Positions 27,261 through 36,314 of a DNA stretch of 64,000 nt are shown here, in pieces (positions within the stretch are counted from its first letter, which is position 1; each line of letters starts with the position of its first letter). The DNA comes from Nocardia sp. CY41 (GTDB lineage: Bacteria > Actinomycetota > Actinomycetes > Mycobacteriales > Mycobacteriaceae). The position numbers and the translations under genes were made by a program. The notes beneath the pieces were generated by a model that worked only from the letters and a program-made list of their open reading frames with translations, was not told the DNA's origin and did not search any database. The DNA lies in assembly GCF_009829325.1 (NCBI RefSeq), contig NZ_VUOS01000020.1, forward strand, positions 62,001-126,000, written 5' to 3'.

Positions 27261-29510
27261 ATGCTGACCCGGATAGCCCGATTCATCACCCGATCTCCGC
27301 GCGCGGTGCTGGCCGCGGCCCTGGTCATCGCCGTTTTGTGCGGTGTTTTCGGCGCCACCGCGCCCGCGCATCTGAAGTCCGGCGGGTTCACGTCTAACGA
27401 GGCCGAGTCCGCCCGCGTCGCCGAGCTGATCGCCGACAACTTCGCCGGCGCAGCGCCCAATTTCGTCCTGCTGGTCGGCTCGGACGCCGGGGCGGACGAC
27501 CCGGCCACCAAAGCGGCGGGCATCGAGCTGGCCGATGCGCTGAAGAACCGCGGTGACGTGCAGGGCGTGCAGTCCTACTGGACCACCCCGCAACCGCTGG
27601 CGAACGCGTTGCGCAGCACCGACGGCAAGAGCGCACTGGTCGTCGCCTACATCGACGGCGACGAGACGCAGGTCCAGAAGACCGCGAGCGAATTGGAGGG
27701 GCAGTTCGCCGGCGTCTCCAACGACGGCATCACGGTCCGCCAAGGCGGCATCGCCGCGATCTACCACGACGTCACCGAGCAGACCACCCGCGACCTCACC
27801 CTGGCCGAGGGCGTCGCGGTGCCGCTGTCGATGATCGTGCTGGTCCTGGTGTTCGGCAGCCTGGTGGCCGCGGCCCTCCCGCTGACCATCGGCGTGTTCG
27901 CCATCCTGGCGACGCTGGCGCTGCTGCGCCTGTGCACGCTGTTCACCGATGTCTCGATCTACGCGTTGAACATGACGACGGCGATGGGTCTGGCGCTGGC
28001 CATCGATTCCAGCTTGTTCATCGTCAGCCGCTTCCGGGAGGAGCTGGCGCGCGGCCTGGATCCGGCCGCGGCCACCATCCGGTCCGTGCAGACCGCGGGC
28101 CGCACCGTGTTGTTCTCCGCGCTCACCGTCGCGCTATCGCTGGCCGTGCTCAGCGTGTTCGACCTGTACTTCCTGAAGAGTTTCGCCTACGCGGGCGTCG
28201 CGGTCGTCGCCGCGGCGGCGGCCGCGTCGATCCTGGTGCTGCCCGCCGCGCTGGCCCTGCTCGGGCACCGGGTGAACTCCCTCGACCTGCGAGCTCCATT
28301 GCGCCGCCTGTTCCGGCGCGACGCGCCCGCACCCGGTCCGCACGCGCCCGAGGACAGCGGTTGGTACCGGCTGGCCGGCGTGGTGATGCGGCACGCGGCT
28401 CCGGTCGCGATCGTGATCATCGCCCTGCTGCTGGCGCTCGGCGCGCCGTTCCTGTCGGTGCAGTTCGGTTATCCCGACGACCGGGTGCTGCCGGAAACCG
28501 CGTCCAGTCGCCAGGTCGGCGACGCCATGCGCACCCAGTTCCCCCAGGCCGACCCGGTCGCCAGCACCACGATCGTGCTGGACGGCTATCGCGGCGACAC
28601 CGCGGCGCTCGGCGGATACGCCGCCGAACTGTCCAAGGTCGAGGGCGTGCCCGCGGTCCTCTCCGCCGCCGGGGTCTACGTGACGGGCGCGCGGGTCGCG
28701 CCCGCACCGCCCGGGATGAGCAACGACACCGGCACCTACCTGAGTGTCGCGACGAAGCTCGATCCGTTCTCCCCCGCCGGTGACCGTCAGCTGAACGCGA
28801 TCCGGGCGATCCCGGCGCCGGGCGAGGCGCTCTTCGGCGGCGCTGCGGCGGCCAACGCCGACTCGCTGCAGGCGCTGGCCGCCCGGCTTCCGCTCGCGGC
28901 CGCCCTGATCGCCCTCACCACGTTCATCGTGTTGTTCCTGTTCACGGGCAGCGTCGTGCTGCCGATCAAAGCGCTCGTGCTGAACACGCTGTCGCTGGCC
29001 GCCGCCTTCGGCGCGATGGTCTGGGTGTTCCAGGAAGGCCACCTTTCCGGGCTGCTCGGTTTCACCGCAGTCGGCTACCTGGTGCCGACCATGCCGATCC
29101 TGATGTTCTGCCTGGCCTTCGGTCTGTCCATGGACTACGAAGTGTTCCTGCTGTCGCGGGTCCGCGAGGAGTGGCTGGCCACCCACGACAACACTCGCGC
29201 GGTGGCGGTCGGCCTGGCGCGCACGGGCCGGATCTTCACCGCGGCCGCCGTGCTGATGGCCATCGTGCTCGGCGCGCTGGTGACCGCGAAGGTGTCGTTC
29301 ATGCAGCTGCTCGGCCTCGGTCTCACGCTGACCGTGCTCGCCGACGCCACGATCATCCGCGGCCTGCTCGCGCCCGCGCTCATGCGCCTGCTCGGTCCGC
29401 TCAACTGGTGGGCGCCCGCACCGCTGGCCCGCCTGCACGCCAAGATCGGTCTGACCGAGGGCGAGGAGGACGCCGCCGCCCGTCCGCTGGAAACCGCAGG
29501 GCGGGCATGA
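27261..29510 (+). CDS. MMPL/RND family transporter
   Basis: A 749-residue membrane protein with the two-repeat RND layout: one N-terminal helix, a periplasmic loop (about 40-180), then five or six helices, and the same again in the second half. MMPL motifs: AIDSSLFIVSRFREEL near residue 248 and the corresponding SMDYEVFLLSRVREEW in the second half, with the Asp that would serve proton transfer. Such proteins export lipids or drugs across the inner membrane of mycolate bacteria. Translationally coupled by ATGA overlap to the TetR gene. It is shorter than mycobacterial MmpL3 and has no long C-terminal domain. Confidence 0.93.
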   Translation: MLTRIARFITRSPRAVLAAALVIAVLCGVFGATAPAHLKSGGFTSNEAESARVAELIADNFAGAAPNFVLLVGSDAGADDPATKAAGIELADALKNRGDVQGVQSYWTTPQPLANALRSTDGKSALVVAYIDGDETQVQKTASELEGQFAGVSNDGITVRQGGIAAIYHDVTEQTTRDLTLAEGVAVPLSMIVLVLVFGSLVAAALPLTIGVFAILATLALLRLCTLFTDVSIYALNMTTAMGLALAIDSSLFIVSRFREELARGLDPAAATIRSVQTAGRTVLFSALTVALSLAVLSVFDLYFLKSFAYAGVAVVAAAAAASILVLPAALALLGHRVNSLDLRAPLRRLFRRDAPAPGPHAPEDSGWYRLAGVVMRHAAPVAIVIIALLLALGAPFLSVQFGYPDDRVLPETASSRQVGDAMRTQFPQADPVASTTIVLDGYRGDTAALGGYAAELSKVEGVPAVLSAAGVYVTGARVAPAPPGMSNDTGTYLSVATKLDPFSPAGDRQLNAIRAIPAPGEALFGGAAAANADSLQALAARLPLAAALIALTTFIVLFLFTGSVVLPIKALVLNTLSLAAAFGAMVWVFQEGHLSGLLGFTAVGYLVPTMPILMFCLAFGLSMDYEVFLLSRVREEWLATHDNTRAVAVGLARTGRIFTAAAVLMAIVLGALVTAKVSFMQLLGLGLTLTVLADATIIRGLLAPALMRLLGPLNWWAPAPLARLHAKIGLTEGEEDAAARPLETAGRA

Positions 29511-30196
29511 TCGGCGGCAGACGCCCGCGCTCGCCGCGCGGTTCCGGCGCTCAGCTGCGCGAGGAGATCCTGCGCGCCACGGCCGAGCTGCTCACCAGGA
29601 CCGGGCACGCCGATGCCGTCTCCATCCGGGCGGTCAGCAAGCTGGTCGGCGTGAGCGCGCCGTCGATCTACCGGCACTTCGCCGACAAGGACGAGCTCAT
29701 CGAGGCGGTGGTCGCCCAGGTCTTCGAAGACCTGGCCGACGCGATGCGGGCGGCCACCGATCCCGCGGCCTCCCCGGTGACGCAGTTGCACGAGCAAGGC
29801 ATGGCCTACGTCCGCTTCGCCCTCGCGCATCCCGAGCAGTACCGGCTCGCGACCGCGCCCACCGAGACCGAAGGCGCGGTGGACCAGGTCCTCACCAGCG
29901 GGGCCTTCCAGCATTTCGCTGCCACGGTGCGCAAATGCATGGACGACGGGACGATGGCGCCGCGCGATCCGCGGCCGATCGTGCTGGAGCTGTGGTCCGT
30001 CGCCCACGGCATCGCCTCCCTGCTGCTGGCCAAGCCCTTCCTGCCCTGGGGCGACGCGGAAGCAGTCGCCTCGCGCGTGATGGGCGCGGCGTGCCTCGGG
30101 TACAGCGTGCTCGACCTGGTCGGCGCGGACCCGCCCACGCCGGACACGGTCACCACGTGGCTGCGCCGCGTCAGGGAGGGCTCACCCCCGGCCTGA
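29507..30196 (+). CDS. TetR family transcriptional regulator
   Basis: A 229-residue regulator. The N-terminal helix-turn-helix is clear: LREEILRATAELLTRTG, AVSIRAVSKLVGVSAPSIYRHFADKDELIEAV. The remaining helical domain (about 75-229) resembles the WHG-type ligand-binding domain of actinobacterial TetR proteins (YVRFALAHPEQYRLAT; ELWSVAHGIASLLLA). Start at ATG 29507, overlapping the MMPL stop. It probably represses the operon through the 35-bp palindrome at 27211; the ligand may be the transported substrate. This is inference from the arrangement. Confidence 0.92.
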   Translation: MIGGRRPRSPRGSGAQLREEILRATAELLTRTGHADAVSIRAVSKLVGVSAPSIYRHFADKDELIEAVVAQVFEDLADAMRAATDPAASPVTQLHEQGMAYVRFALAHPEQYRLATAPTETEGAVDQVLTSGAFQHFAATVRKCMDDGTMAPRDPRPIVLELWSVAHGIASLLLAKPFLPWGDAEAVASRVMGAACLGYSVLDLVGADPPTPDTVTTWLRRVREGSPPA

Positions 30197-30281
30197 CCGC
30201 GCTCGAGCCGATCGGCTGTCGACCCGCTAGCGACCGTTCGGTAACTTCCTTCCAGCGCACGCGCGCGGAAGGAGTGCACCC

Positions 30282-31598
30282 TTGTCCCCGACCATCGATC
30301 CGGCGGCCACCGCCTGGCTGCTCGTCAGCACAGCCCTCGTCCTGCTCATGACCCCGGGCCTGGCCATTTTCTACGGCGGGATGGTGCGCTCGACCGGCGT
30401 ACTCAACATGTTGATGATGAACTTCATCGCGATCCCGCTGGTGACCGTCACCTGGCTACTTCTCGGCTACAGTCTGGCGTTCGGCGCCGACGCGGGCGGC
30501 GGCCTCATCGGTGGCCTCGGTCACCTCGGCATGGCGGGCATCGATCCCGGCTCGGTGCGCGGCTCGGTGCCCGAATTGTTGTACGCGACGTTCCAGCTCA
30601 CCTTCGCCGTATTGACCGCCGCGCTGGTCAGCGGCGCCATCGCCGACCGCGCCAAGTTCTCCGCGTGGATGATCTTCGTGCCGCTGTGGGCGCTGGTGGT
30701 GTACGCGCCGATCGCGCACTGGGTGTGGGGCCCGGACGGTTGGCTCGCCTCGTTCGGCGCGCTGGACTACGCGGGCGGCCTGGTGGTGGAGATCGCCTCC
30801 GGCGCGTCGGCCCTCGCCCTCGCACTGGTGCTCGGCCCGCGCATCGGGTTCCGCACCGACGCGATGCGACCGCACAATCTGCCCTTCGTACTGCTCGGCG
30901 CGGGCCTGCTGTGGTTCGGCTGGTTCGGCTTCAACGCCGGTTCGGCGCTGGCGGCCAACGGCCTCGCCGCGGCCGTCTTCCTGAACACGCTGGTGGCAGG
31001 CTGCCTCGGCATGCTCGGCTGGCTCGCGGTGGAACAGATCCGCGACGGCAGGCCCACCACCTTCGGCGCCGCGTCCGGCGTGGTGGCCGGCCTGGTCGCC
31101 ATCACTCCCTCCTGCGGGTCGGTGAACACCTCGGGCGCGCTGCTGGTCGGGCTCGCGGCGGGCGTGCTGTGCTCGTTCGCGGTGGGGTGGAAGTTCAAGG
31201 CGGGCTACGACGATTCCCTCGACGTGGTCGGCGTGCACTTCGTCGGCGGCATCGTCGGCACCGTGCTGATCGGCCTGCTCGCCACCGAGGTGATGACCGG
31301 CGGCGTCGAGGGCCTGCTGTTCGGCGGTGGGTTCACTCAGCTCGGCAAACAACTGGTGGCGGTGCTCGTCGTCGCGGCCTACGCGTTCGGCGTCTCGTTC
31401 GCGCTCGGCAAGAGCATCGACCGGCTCGTCGGATTCCGGGTCAGCAAGGAGGACGAGACCGCGGGCATCGACTTCGCCCTGCACGCCGAGACGGCGTACG
31501 CCGAAGGGGTGCACGGCCACGCGCCGCGCCGCCTCGGCGAGGGGCATTTCGGGCGTCCACACCCCGATCGCGCCCTCGAAGACGATCAGCACGACTGA
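30282..31598 (+). CDS. amt: Ammonium transporter with Glu in place of the first pore His
   Basis: A 438-residue Amt/MEP/Rh protein with eleven expected membrane helices, starting at a TTG after GGAAGGAG. Family marks: MTPGLAIFYGGMVR, the Trp segment AHWVWG, the gate phenylalanines, and GIDFALHAETAY in the cytosolic tail. The pore twin-His pair is not standard: the first position (His168 of E. coli AmtB, in AGGxVVH) is Glu170 here, while the second is His319 in VVGVHFVGG. Some fungal Mep1/Mep3-type carriers have the same Glu. No glnK or glnD gene is adjacent, unlike the common amtB-glnK operon. Uptake of ammonium across the inner membrane. Confidence 0.94.
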   Translation: MSPTIDPAATAWLLVSTALVLLMTPGLAIFYGGMVRSTGVLNMLMMNFIAIPLVTVTWLLLGYSLAFGADAGGGLIGGLGHLGMAGIDPGSVRGSVPELLYATFQLTFAVLTAALVSGAIADRAKFSAWMIFVPLWALVVYAPIAHWVWGPDGWLASFGALDYAGGLVVEIASGASALALALVLGPRIGFRTDAMRPHNLPFVLLGAGLLWFGWFGFNAGSALAANGLAAAVFLNTLVAGCLGMLGWLAVEQIRDGRPTTFGAASGVVAGLVAITPSCGSVNTSGALLVGLAAGVLCSFAVGWKFKAGYDDSLDVVGVHFVGGIVGTVLIGLLATEVMTGGVEGLLFGGGFTQLGKQLVAVLVVAAYAFGVSFALGKSIDRLVGFRVSKEDETAGIDFALHAETAYAEGVHGHAPRRLGEGHFGRPHPDRALEDDQHD

Positions 31599-31807
31599 AA
31601 TGATCGGCGGCGATGCGGATCCGGTGGCGCATATCCGGCTCGCACTCCCGACCGCGGCTGAAAGCCTGGTCACGCCAGATCGAGGTGTCGGTGTGCTGGA
31701 CACCGTCGCCGCGCGACAGCGTCGCGATCACAGCCGGGCGGCCCCACACCGACGTGGGCCGCCAGAATTCGCGTGGTCGGGAGAGCCCCGGCCGCGCGGT
31801 GACCGCC

Positions 31808-32935
31808 TCAGCTGACCGAACTCGCCGACGCGGTGAACGTATTGCACTGCGCCGCACGGTTCTTGTCCAACCCCGTCTCGAACCACTGCCCGCCGTTCTC
31901 CGCGGAGCCGTGGTCGCGCATGTCCCCCGCCTGGTCGCCGCGCCCGTAGGCGTCCTTGCGCGCCAGGGTGAGCTGCGTGTCGGAAAGCGAACCCCCCTTC
32001 GACGACGAGGACAGGTACATGCCGTCGAAGCAGTTGGCCTGCAACTCCACTCGCCGCGACAGTTCCAGTCCCTTGGAGCTGCGCGGTCCCACGTCGGCGC
32101 GCTCGCTGTTGGCCCTGCGCAGGATGCCGGACATGGCTTGCACGTGGTGGCCGTACTCATGCGCGAAGACCGACAGGTAGACCACCCAGTTGTCCTTGAA
32201 GTAATCGGTCTGCAACTGGCTGATCGGCATGTAGATGGTCTTGTTCGCCGGGCAGTAGAACGCGGCGAAATTGCTGGTCGAACCGGTGCACGGCGTGGTG
32301 ATACCCGCCGTGGTCGCGCTGACGTTCAGCGCGGGCGGCTGAAACGGCAGATTCGCCTTGCTCAGCACGGGTTTCCATGCCGTCTCCAGGCACGACGCGG
32401 CGCTCTCGAAGAACTTGCGTGCGGCATCCACCCGAGTGCCCCACGGCGAGTAATCGCACCGCGCCGGAATCAACGTCGCGCTCGGATCCGTGAGCAACGG
32501 GTTGTTGCCGGTCTCCGACGGTCCGGACGAACCGTCCGGCTGGGCGTCGAACGTGAAGCTCGGCTGCGGACCGGACGCGTCGTTGTCGCCACGCCCCACC
32601 GAGATCGCATTGCGCACCAGCCCCGCCGCCACCACGAAGACGACGATGACCAGCAGCACCACCCATCCGCCGCCACCCCGTTTGCGGGGCGGCGGGTAGG
32701 GCGGCCGCCCGGGCGGACCATAGGGCATCGGCGGTGGGACCGGCGGGCCGTAACCCGGTGGCGGGCCGTAGGCGGGCGGGGCATATCCCGGCGGTGGCCG
32801 GTACCCCGGAGAGGGACCATAACCGGGAGGCGGGCCGTAACCCGGCCGCGGGCCGTAGGGCGCAACGTAGCCGGGCGGCGGGACCGGACGCCCTCCATGC
32901 GGGACCGGTCCGTGTCCGTACGGTGGTTGTGTCAC
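31808..32935 (-). CDS. Neutral zinc metallopeptidase (YpfJ family), membrane-anchored
   Basis: About 375 residues. A proline-rich N-terminal tail with repeated PPGYGP units (about 10-75) precedes one transmembrane helix (WVVLLVIVVFVVAAGLV). The extracytoplasmic domain carries the zinc motif HEYGHH near residue 262, with a downstream Glu in ELQANCFDGMYL as the third ligand. The two Cys pairs (CLETAW, CTGSTS, CPANKT) could be disulfide-bonded. Domain order and motif match the predicted neutral zinc metallopeptidase family; substrates are not known. Start is the GTG at 32935; the frame upstream covers the divergent DUF2207 gene. Confidence 0.9.
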   Translation of the reverse strand: MTQPPYGHGPVPHGGRPVPPPGYVAPYGPRPGYGPPPGYGPSPGYRPPPGYAPPAYGPPPGYGPPVPPPMPYGPPGRPPYPPPRKRGGGGWVVLLVIVVFVVAAGLVRNAISVGRGDNDASGPQPSFTFDAQPDGSSGPSETGNNPLLTDPSATLIPARCDYSPWGTRVDAARKFFESAASCLETAWKPVLSKANLPFQPPALNVSATTAGITTPCTGSTSNFAAFYCPANKTIYMPISQLQTDYFKDNWVVYLSVFAHEYGHHVQAMSGILRRANSERADVGPRSSKGLELSRRVELQANCFDGMYLSSSSKGGSLSDTQLTLARKDAYGRGDQAGDMRDHGSAENGGQWFETGLDKNRAAQCNTFTASASSVS

Positions 32936-33011
32936 GCCCCCGTACCCCCTCGTCTCAGTGATCGCCGACAGCCGCTGACGCAGAATAGCAAGCTGTCTAG
33001 AGTAGGCGACC

Positions 33012-34640
33012 ATGCTGACTTTTCGGGGGGCCGCCCTAGGCGCGCTGCTTCTCGCCATCGCGGGAATGTTCGCGACGGCCCCGGTCACCCAGGCCCAGTC
33101 CGAGCCGGGCGTGGCCATCACCGCCGATCTGAAGCTGAACCGCGAGGGCATCCTCGAAGTGGTCGAACAGGTTTCGGTGCCGCCGGAGGGCTCCTTCCGG
33201 ATGGTGCTTCCGCTGCGGTTGAAGGTGAGCGACGACGCCGAACGCGTCTTCCGGGTGACCGACGTGGACACCGAGGGCGCGGGCACCGCGACGGTCGCCA
33301 ACGACCAGTTCACCATCGAGGCCCGGCCCGGCGTCTCCACCTTCCGGTACTCGGTGCAGAACACCGTGAGTGACGCGCGGGGCACCCAGGTGTTCCACTG
33401 GCTCGGTGTGCTCAACACCGATATCGCGTCCATCAGTGCCTCGCTGATCAGTCCGAGCTTCGAAATGGGCATCGTCGACTGCAAACTCGGTCCGCCCGGC
33501 GCCACCCGGCCCTGCGCCGACGTCAAGATCGAAAGCGACGGCGTCCTGTTCCTGGAGCAGACCGACCTGCACAAAGGCGACGCGATCGACCTGACGCTGC
33601 AGTTGCCGCCCGGCACCGTGCCGAGCAACGCCGACGTGCGCGGCAGCGGTGACGCGGGCCCCTTCGCGATCACCGCCCCGGTGCTCGTCGCGTTCGGCGT
33701 CCTGCTGCTCGCGCTGGCGGCGCTGGCCGCCTTCGTGCTGCGCGCCCGCCGCCGGGACGCGGCGGTGGGCGGCGGTTCGGAGACGATCGACCCGCTGCTG
33801 CGCGAGGGCGACCGCGTGCAGTTCACCTCGCCCGACGGCGCGCTGCCCGGCGAGGCGGGGCTGCTGCTGGACGGGCATGTCGATCCGGTCGACGTCGCCG
33901 CGACGGTGGTGGACCTCGCGGTGCGCCGGTATCTCCGGATCACGCCGCTCAGCGACAGCGACTGGCGGATCGCCCGGGTGAACACGCCGGACGATCAGTT
34001 GCGCTCCTACGAGAAGGCCGTTTACGAGGCGTTGCTGCCGGACGGCACCGACGCGGTGACACTGGGCGAGTTGCGCAGGCCGGGGCGCGTGGCCTCCGGT
34101 CCGGTGCGCGCCGCCATGGTGGCCGACGCAGTCGCGCGGGGGAACTTCCTCGATCGCCGTCGCCCCGGCCCGGCGATGTGGCTCGGCGGGGCGCTGGTGC
34201 TCGCGGGCATCGTGGCGACCGTGGCCCTCGCGCTCACTTCGGGGCATGCCTTGGTCGGTGTCGCCATCGCGCTCGGTGGCGTCGCCGCCCTGCTCGCGCC
34301 ACAGTATCTGCCGGTGCGGACATCGCGCGGGCTGGAGCTCGCCCGGCAGATCCGCGCACTCCAGCGCGGACTGGAAAACACTCGGCGCGAACACATTCCG
34401 CCGATCGATCAGGAGACCGTGTTCTCCCGCGCGCTGCCGTTCATGGTCCTCGGCGCACGCGCCGACAACTGGATCCGCGCCTTCCGCGACCTCGATCCGT
34501 CGGCGGACGCGCAACCGGGCGTCTACTGGTTCGGCGGCTTCGAACGCGACCGCAACCTGCAGCGCTTCGCCGGGCACTTCCCGTTCTTCATCACCGCGTT
34601 GGAAGGGCTTTTCGCCGTAGCGGGCGATCCACACCGCTGA
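33012..34640 (+). CDS. DUF2207-type secreted/membrane protein
   Basis: A 542-residue protein with a signal peptide (MLTFRGAALGALLLAIAGM, cleavage after TQA or QAQ). An extracytoplasmic beta-rich domain (about 30-215) fits DUF2207. Then come a transmembrane helix (APVLVAFGVLLLALAALAAF), a cytosolic region, two more hydrophobic helices (about 390-435), and a cytosolic C-terminal part ending with FGGFERDRNLQRF. Function unknown. It starts 76 bases from the divergent zinc peptidase, so a joint envelope role is possible. Confidence 0.88.
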   Translation: MLTFRGAALGALLLAIAGMFATAPVTQAQSEPGVAITADLKLNREGILEVVEQVSVPPEGSFRMVLPLRLKVSDDAERVFRVTDVDTEGAGTATVANDQFTIEARPGVSTFRYSVQNTVSDARGTQVFHWLGVLNTDIASISASLISPSFEMGIVDCKLGPPGATRPCADVKIESDGVLFLEQTDLHKGDAIDLTLQLPPGTVPSNADVRGSGDAGPFAITAPVLVAFGVLLLALAALAAFVLRARRRDAAVGGGSETIDPLLREGDRVQFTSPDGALPGEAGLLLDGHVDPVDVAATVVDLAVRRYLRITPLSDSDWRIARVNTPDDQLRSYEKAVYEALLPDGTDAVTLGELRRPGRVASGPVRAAMVADAVARGNFLDRRRPGPAMWLGGALVLAGIVATVALALTSGHALVGVAIALGGVAALLAPQYLPVRTSRGLELARQIRALQRGLENTRREHIPPIDQETVFSRALPFMVLGARADNWIRAFRDLDPSADAQPGVYWFGGFERDRNLQRFAGHFPFFITALEGLFAVAGDPHR

Positions 34641-34654
34641 CGTCACGCACACGA

Positions 34655-34687
34655 AAGGGCGACCGGCCGGTGCGGCCGGTCGCCCTT
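34655..34687. terminator. Bidirectional terminator hairpin
   Basis: Perfect 14-bp stem (34655-34668 with 34674-34687) and a five-base loop between the convergent DUF2207 and ROK genes. A short A-run before and T-run after the stem fit use on both strands. Confidence 0.85.
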
Positions 34688-34699
34688 CGACGTAGGTGC

Positions 34700-35971
34700 T
34701 CAGTCGATCGACGCGGTGCGCCGGACCGCGGCCAGCGGATCGGCGTAGAGAACGCTCAGCGACGTCACCACCGCGGCGTATTCCTGGACCTTGCCGCCGA
34801 ATCCGCTGATCCGGATATCGGTGGGCGGCAGCGACGAACCCTGGTTGAACGCGCGGGCGACATGCGCGACCGCGGGCCGGTAGCCGGTGAAAGCCTGCCC
34901 CCCGAGGATCACCCGATCGGGGTTGAGCATGTCGCGGACCATCGCCACGGTGTGGCCGAGGATGGTGGCCCGTTCGGCGAGCAGTTCCCGCGCGGACTCC
35001 GAACCCGCTTCCGCGGCCCGGTGCAGGTCGGCGATGGTCGAACCCGCGGTGCCGTTGTGCGCCGGGATGATGCCGCGGCCGACAGCCCTGGAGTGCAGCG
35101 ACCGATCGCCGACGGTCACCTCCAAGCAGCCGCGCCGTCCGCAGGGGCATTCGACGTCCGAGCCGGTGGGCAGATGCGCGATCGAACCGGGGCCGTTGCT
35201 CGGCGTGTGCACCCGTCCGTCCAGAGTTACTGCGATACCGGCGGTTTCACGCACATAGAAGTACAGGCTGCTGCCCCGCTCGACGCGGGCTTGGTCCTTG
35301 GGCTCACCCGTGGGCAGCAACAATTCGGAACCGGCCATCGCCTCCACGTGCGGCGCCACCGAGACGGGCAGCTCCAGCACCTCGCCGAGCACCGAACCGA
35401 CCTGCGCCCCACGCCATTCCAGCTTCGGGTGGTCGACGACGCCGGTGAGCGGGTCGACCCGCCCGCCGATCGCGACACCGGCCCACAGCGCCTTGCGCCG
35501 GTGCCAGCGCTGCAGGAACGCCTTCGCGCTGCGTGCCACGGTGGTGGTGGCGAATTCCTGGCCGGTCTGCGGGGTGGCGATGGCCAAACCGCCGAGAATG
35601 CGGCCGCGCAGGTCGGCGGCGACGATCTTGGTGACCGCGGCGCCGATGTGGATGCCGATGGTCAGGTAGGCGTCGTGATCGATCTCGAACGGGACGCGGG
35701 GGCGTCCGACCGCACCCGAGGCCGTCAGATCGGGGCGCTCGCGCAGCAGGCCGGCCGCGAGCAGTGCGGAGACCTGGCGATTGACCGTGGCGATGCTCAA
35801 ACCCGTTGTGCGCGCGGCATTGTCACGGGAAACAGGACCGCCGGTGGCGGCCCGCAGCACCGCGGCCGCCGGGTTGTCGGCGATGCGCAGTTCGGGAGCG
35901 ACGACCGGACGCTGGACGCGGGCACGGCCGGTAACCCTGGAGACGGAACGTTCAAGGGTGGGAAGGGACAT
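34700..35971 (-). CDS. ROK family transcriptional regulator
   Basis: A 423-residue protein. Residues 35-95 form a winged helix (GPVSRDNAARTTGLSIATVNRQ, then SALLAAGLL). The rest is a ROK sugar-kinase-like domain: an altered phosphate-binding loop (GIHIGAAVTKIVAADL), the zinc motif ECPCGRRGCLE, and the C-terminal RVILGGQAF. ROK repressors bind sugars or sugar phosphates, so control of carbohydrate or cell-wall amino-sugar genes is likely. A similar M. tuberculosis protein is Rv0485. The ATG at 35971 comes after AAGGA. A hairpin and a Cys-tailed leader peptide lie just upstream, suggesting translational or transcriptional attenuation. Confidence 0.9.
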   Translation of the reverse strand: MSLPTLERSVSRVTGRARVQRPVVAPELRIADNPAAAVLRAATGGPVSRDNAARTTGLSIATVNRQVSALLAAGLLRERPDLTASGAVGRPRVPFEIDHDAYLTIGIHIGAAVTKIVAADLRGRILGGLAIATPQTGQEFATTTVARSAKAFLQRWHRRKALWAGVAIGGRVDPLTGVVDHPKLEWRGAQVGSVLGEVLELPVSVAPHVEAMAGSELLLPTGEPKDQARVERGSSLYFYVRETAGIAVTLDGRVHTPSNGPGSIAHLPTGSDVECPCGRRGCLEVTVGDRSLHSRAVGRGIIPAHNGTAGSTIADLHRAAEAGSESARELLAERATILGHTVAMVRDMLNPDRVILGGQAFTGYRPAVAHVARAFNQGSSLPPTDIRISGFGGKVQEYAAVVTSLSVLYADPLAAVRRTASID

Positions 35972-35990
35972 TGTGCAGATCCTTGCTGAA

Positions 35991-36010
35991 GTCCCGTAAA
36001 TCAACGGGAC
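35991..36010 (-). promoter_or_regulatory. Hairpin between leader peptide and ROK gene
   Basis: A perfect 7-bp stem (35991-35997 with 36004-36010) and a six-base loop. It lies between the stop codon of the leader peptide and the ribosome binding site of the ROK gene. In this position it could act as an anti-ribosome-site or attenuator element. Confidence 0.5.
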
Positions 36011-36056
36011 GTGCCTACATGGGCGGCGAGGCAGCAAACGAGCGGGGAAAACCGGC

Positions 36057-36164
36057 TCAGCTGCAGCAAGAGAGGCGACACAGTTCGCGCGTCAACGGCA
36101 GCCGAAGACCCAGCGCGGCGGTCACGTAAGTGACGCGCAGGAGGTTCGATCGGCCAGCAGACAT
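36057..36164 (-). CDS. Putative Cys-tailed leader peptide (35 aa)
   Basis: A 35-residue frame ends in ELCRLSCCS, so three of its last seven residues are Cys. It sits 85 bases upstream of the ROK regulator gene. Its ATG at 36164 is seven bases behind a TAATTT that could be a -10 box, with TTGGTG about 18 bases further up, so the mRNA may be leaderless. Short Cys-ending leader peptides upstream of regulated genes are known in mycobacteria and streptomycetes, where stalling at Cys codons reports cysteine supply. An in-frame ATG at 36191 would give 44 residues. Without comparative data this remains a candidate. Confidence 0.5.
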   Translation of the reverse strand: MSAGRSNLLRVTYVTAALGLRLPLTRELCRLSCCS

Positions 36165-36258
36165 GTCATTTAAATTAACACCGATATCCATGACACACCA
36201 ACCCTCGACGCGCCGTTGTGCGCACCGGCACATTGTTTCCCCAGGTCGCAAGCGCACG

Positions 36259-36302
36259 AAAAGACCCCGTCCCGGCGGATGTCCGCAGGGCCGGGGTCTT
36301 TT
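36259..36302 (-). terminator. Terminator hairpin
   Basis: An 11-bp stem (36259-36269 with 36292-36302) begins with AAAA and ends in TTTT, with a smaller GC hairpin inside the loop. It lies just after the stop of the glycine-zipper protein gene on the minus strand. Confidence 0.8.
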
Positions 36303-36314
36303 CACGCGGAAGCA

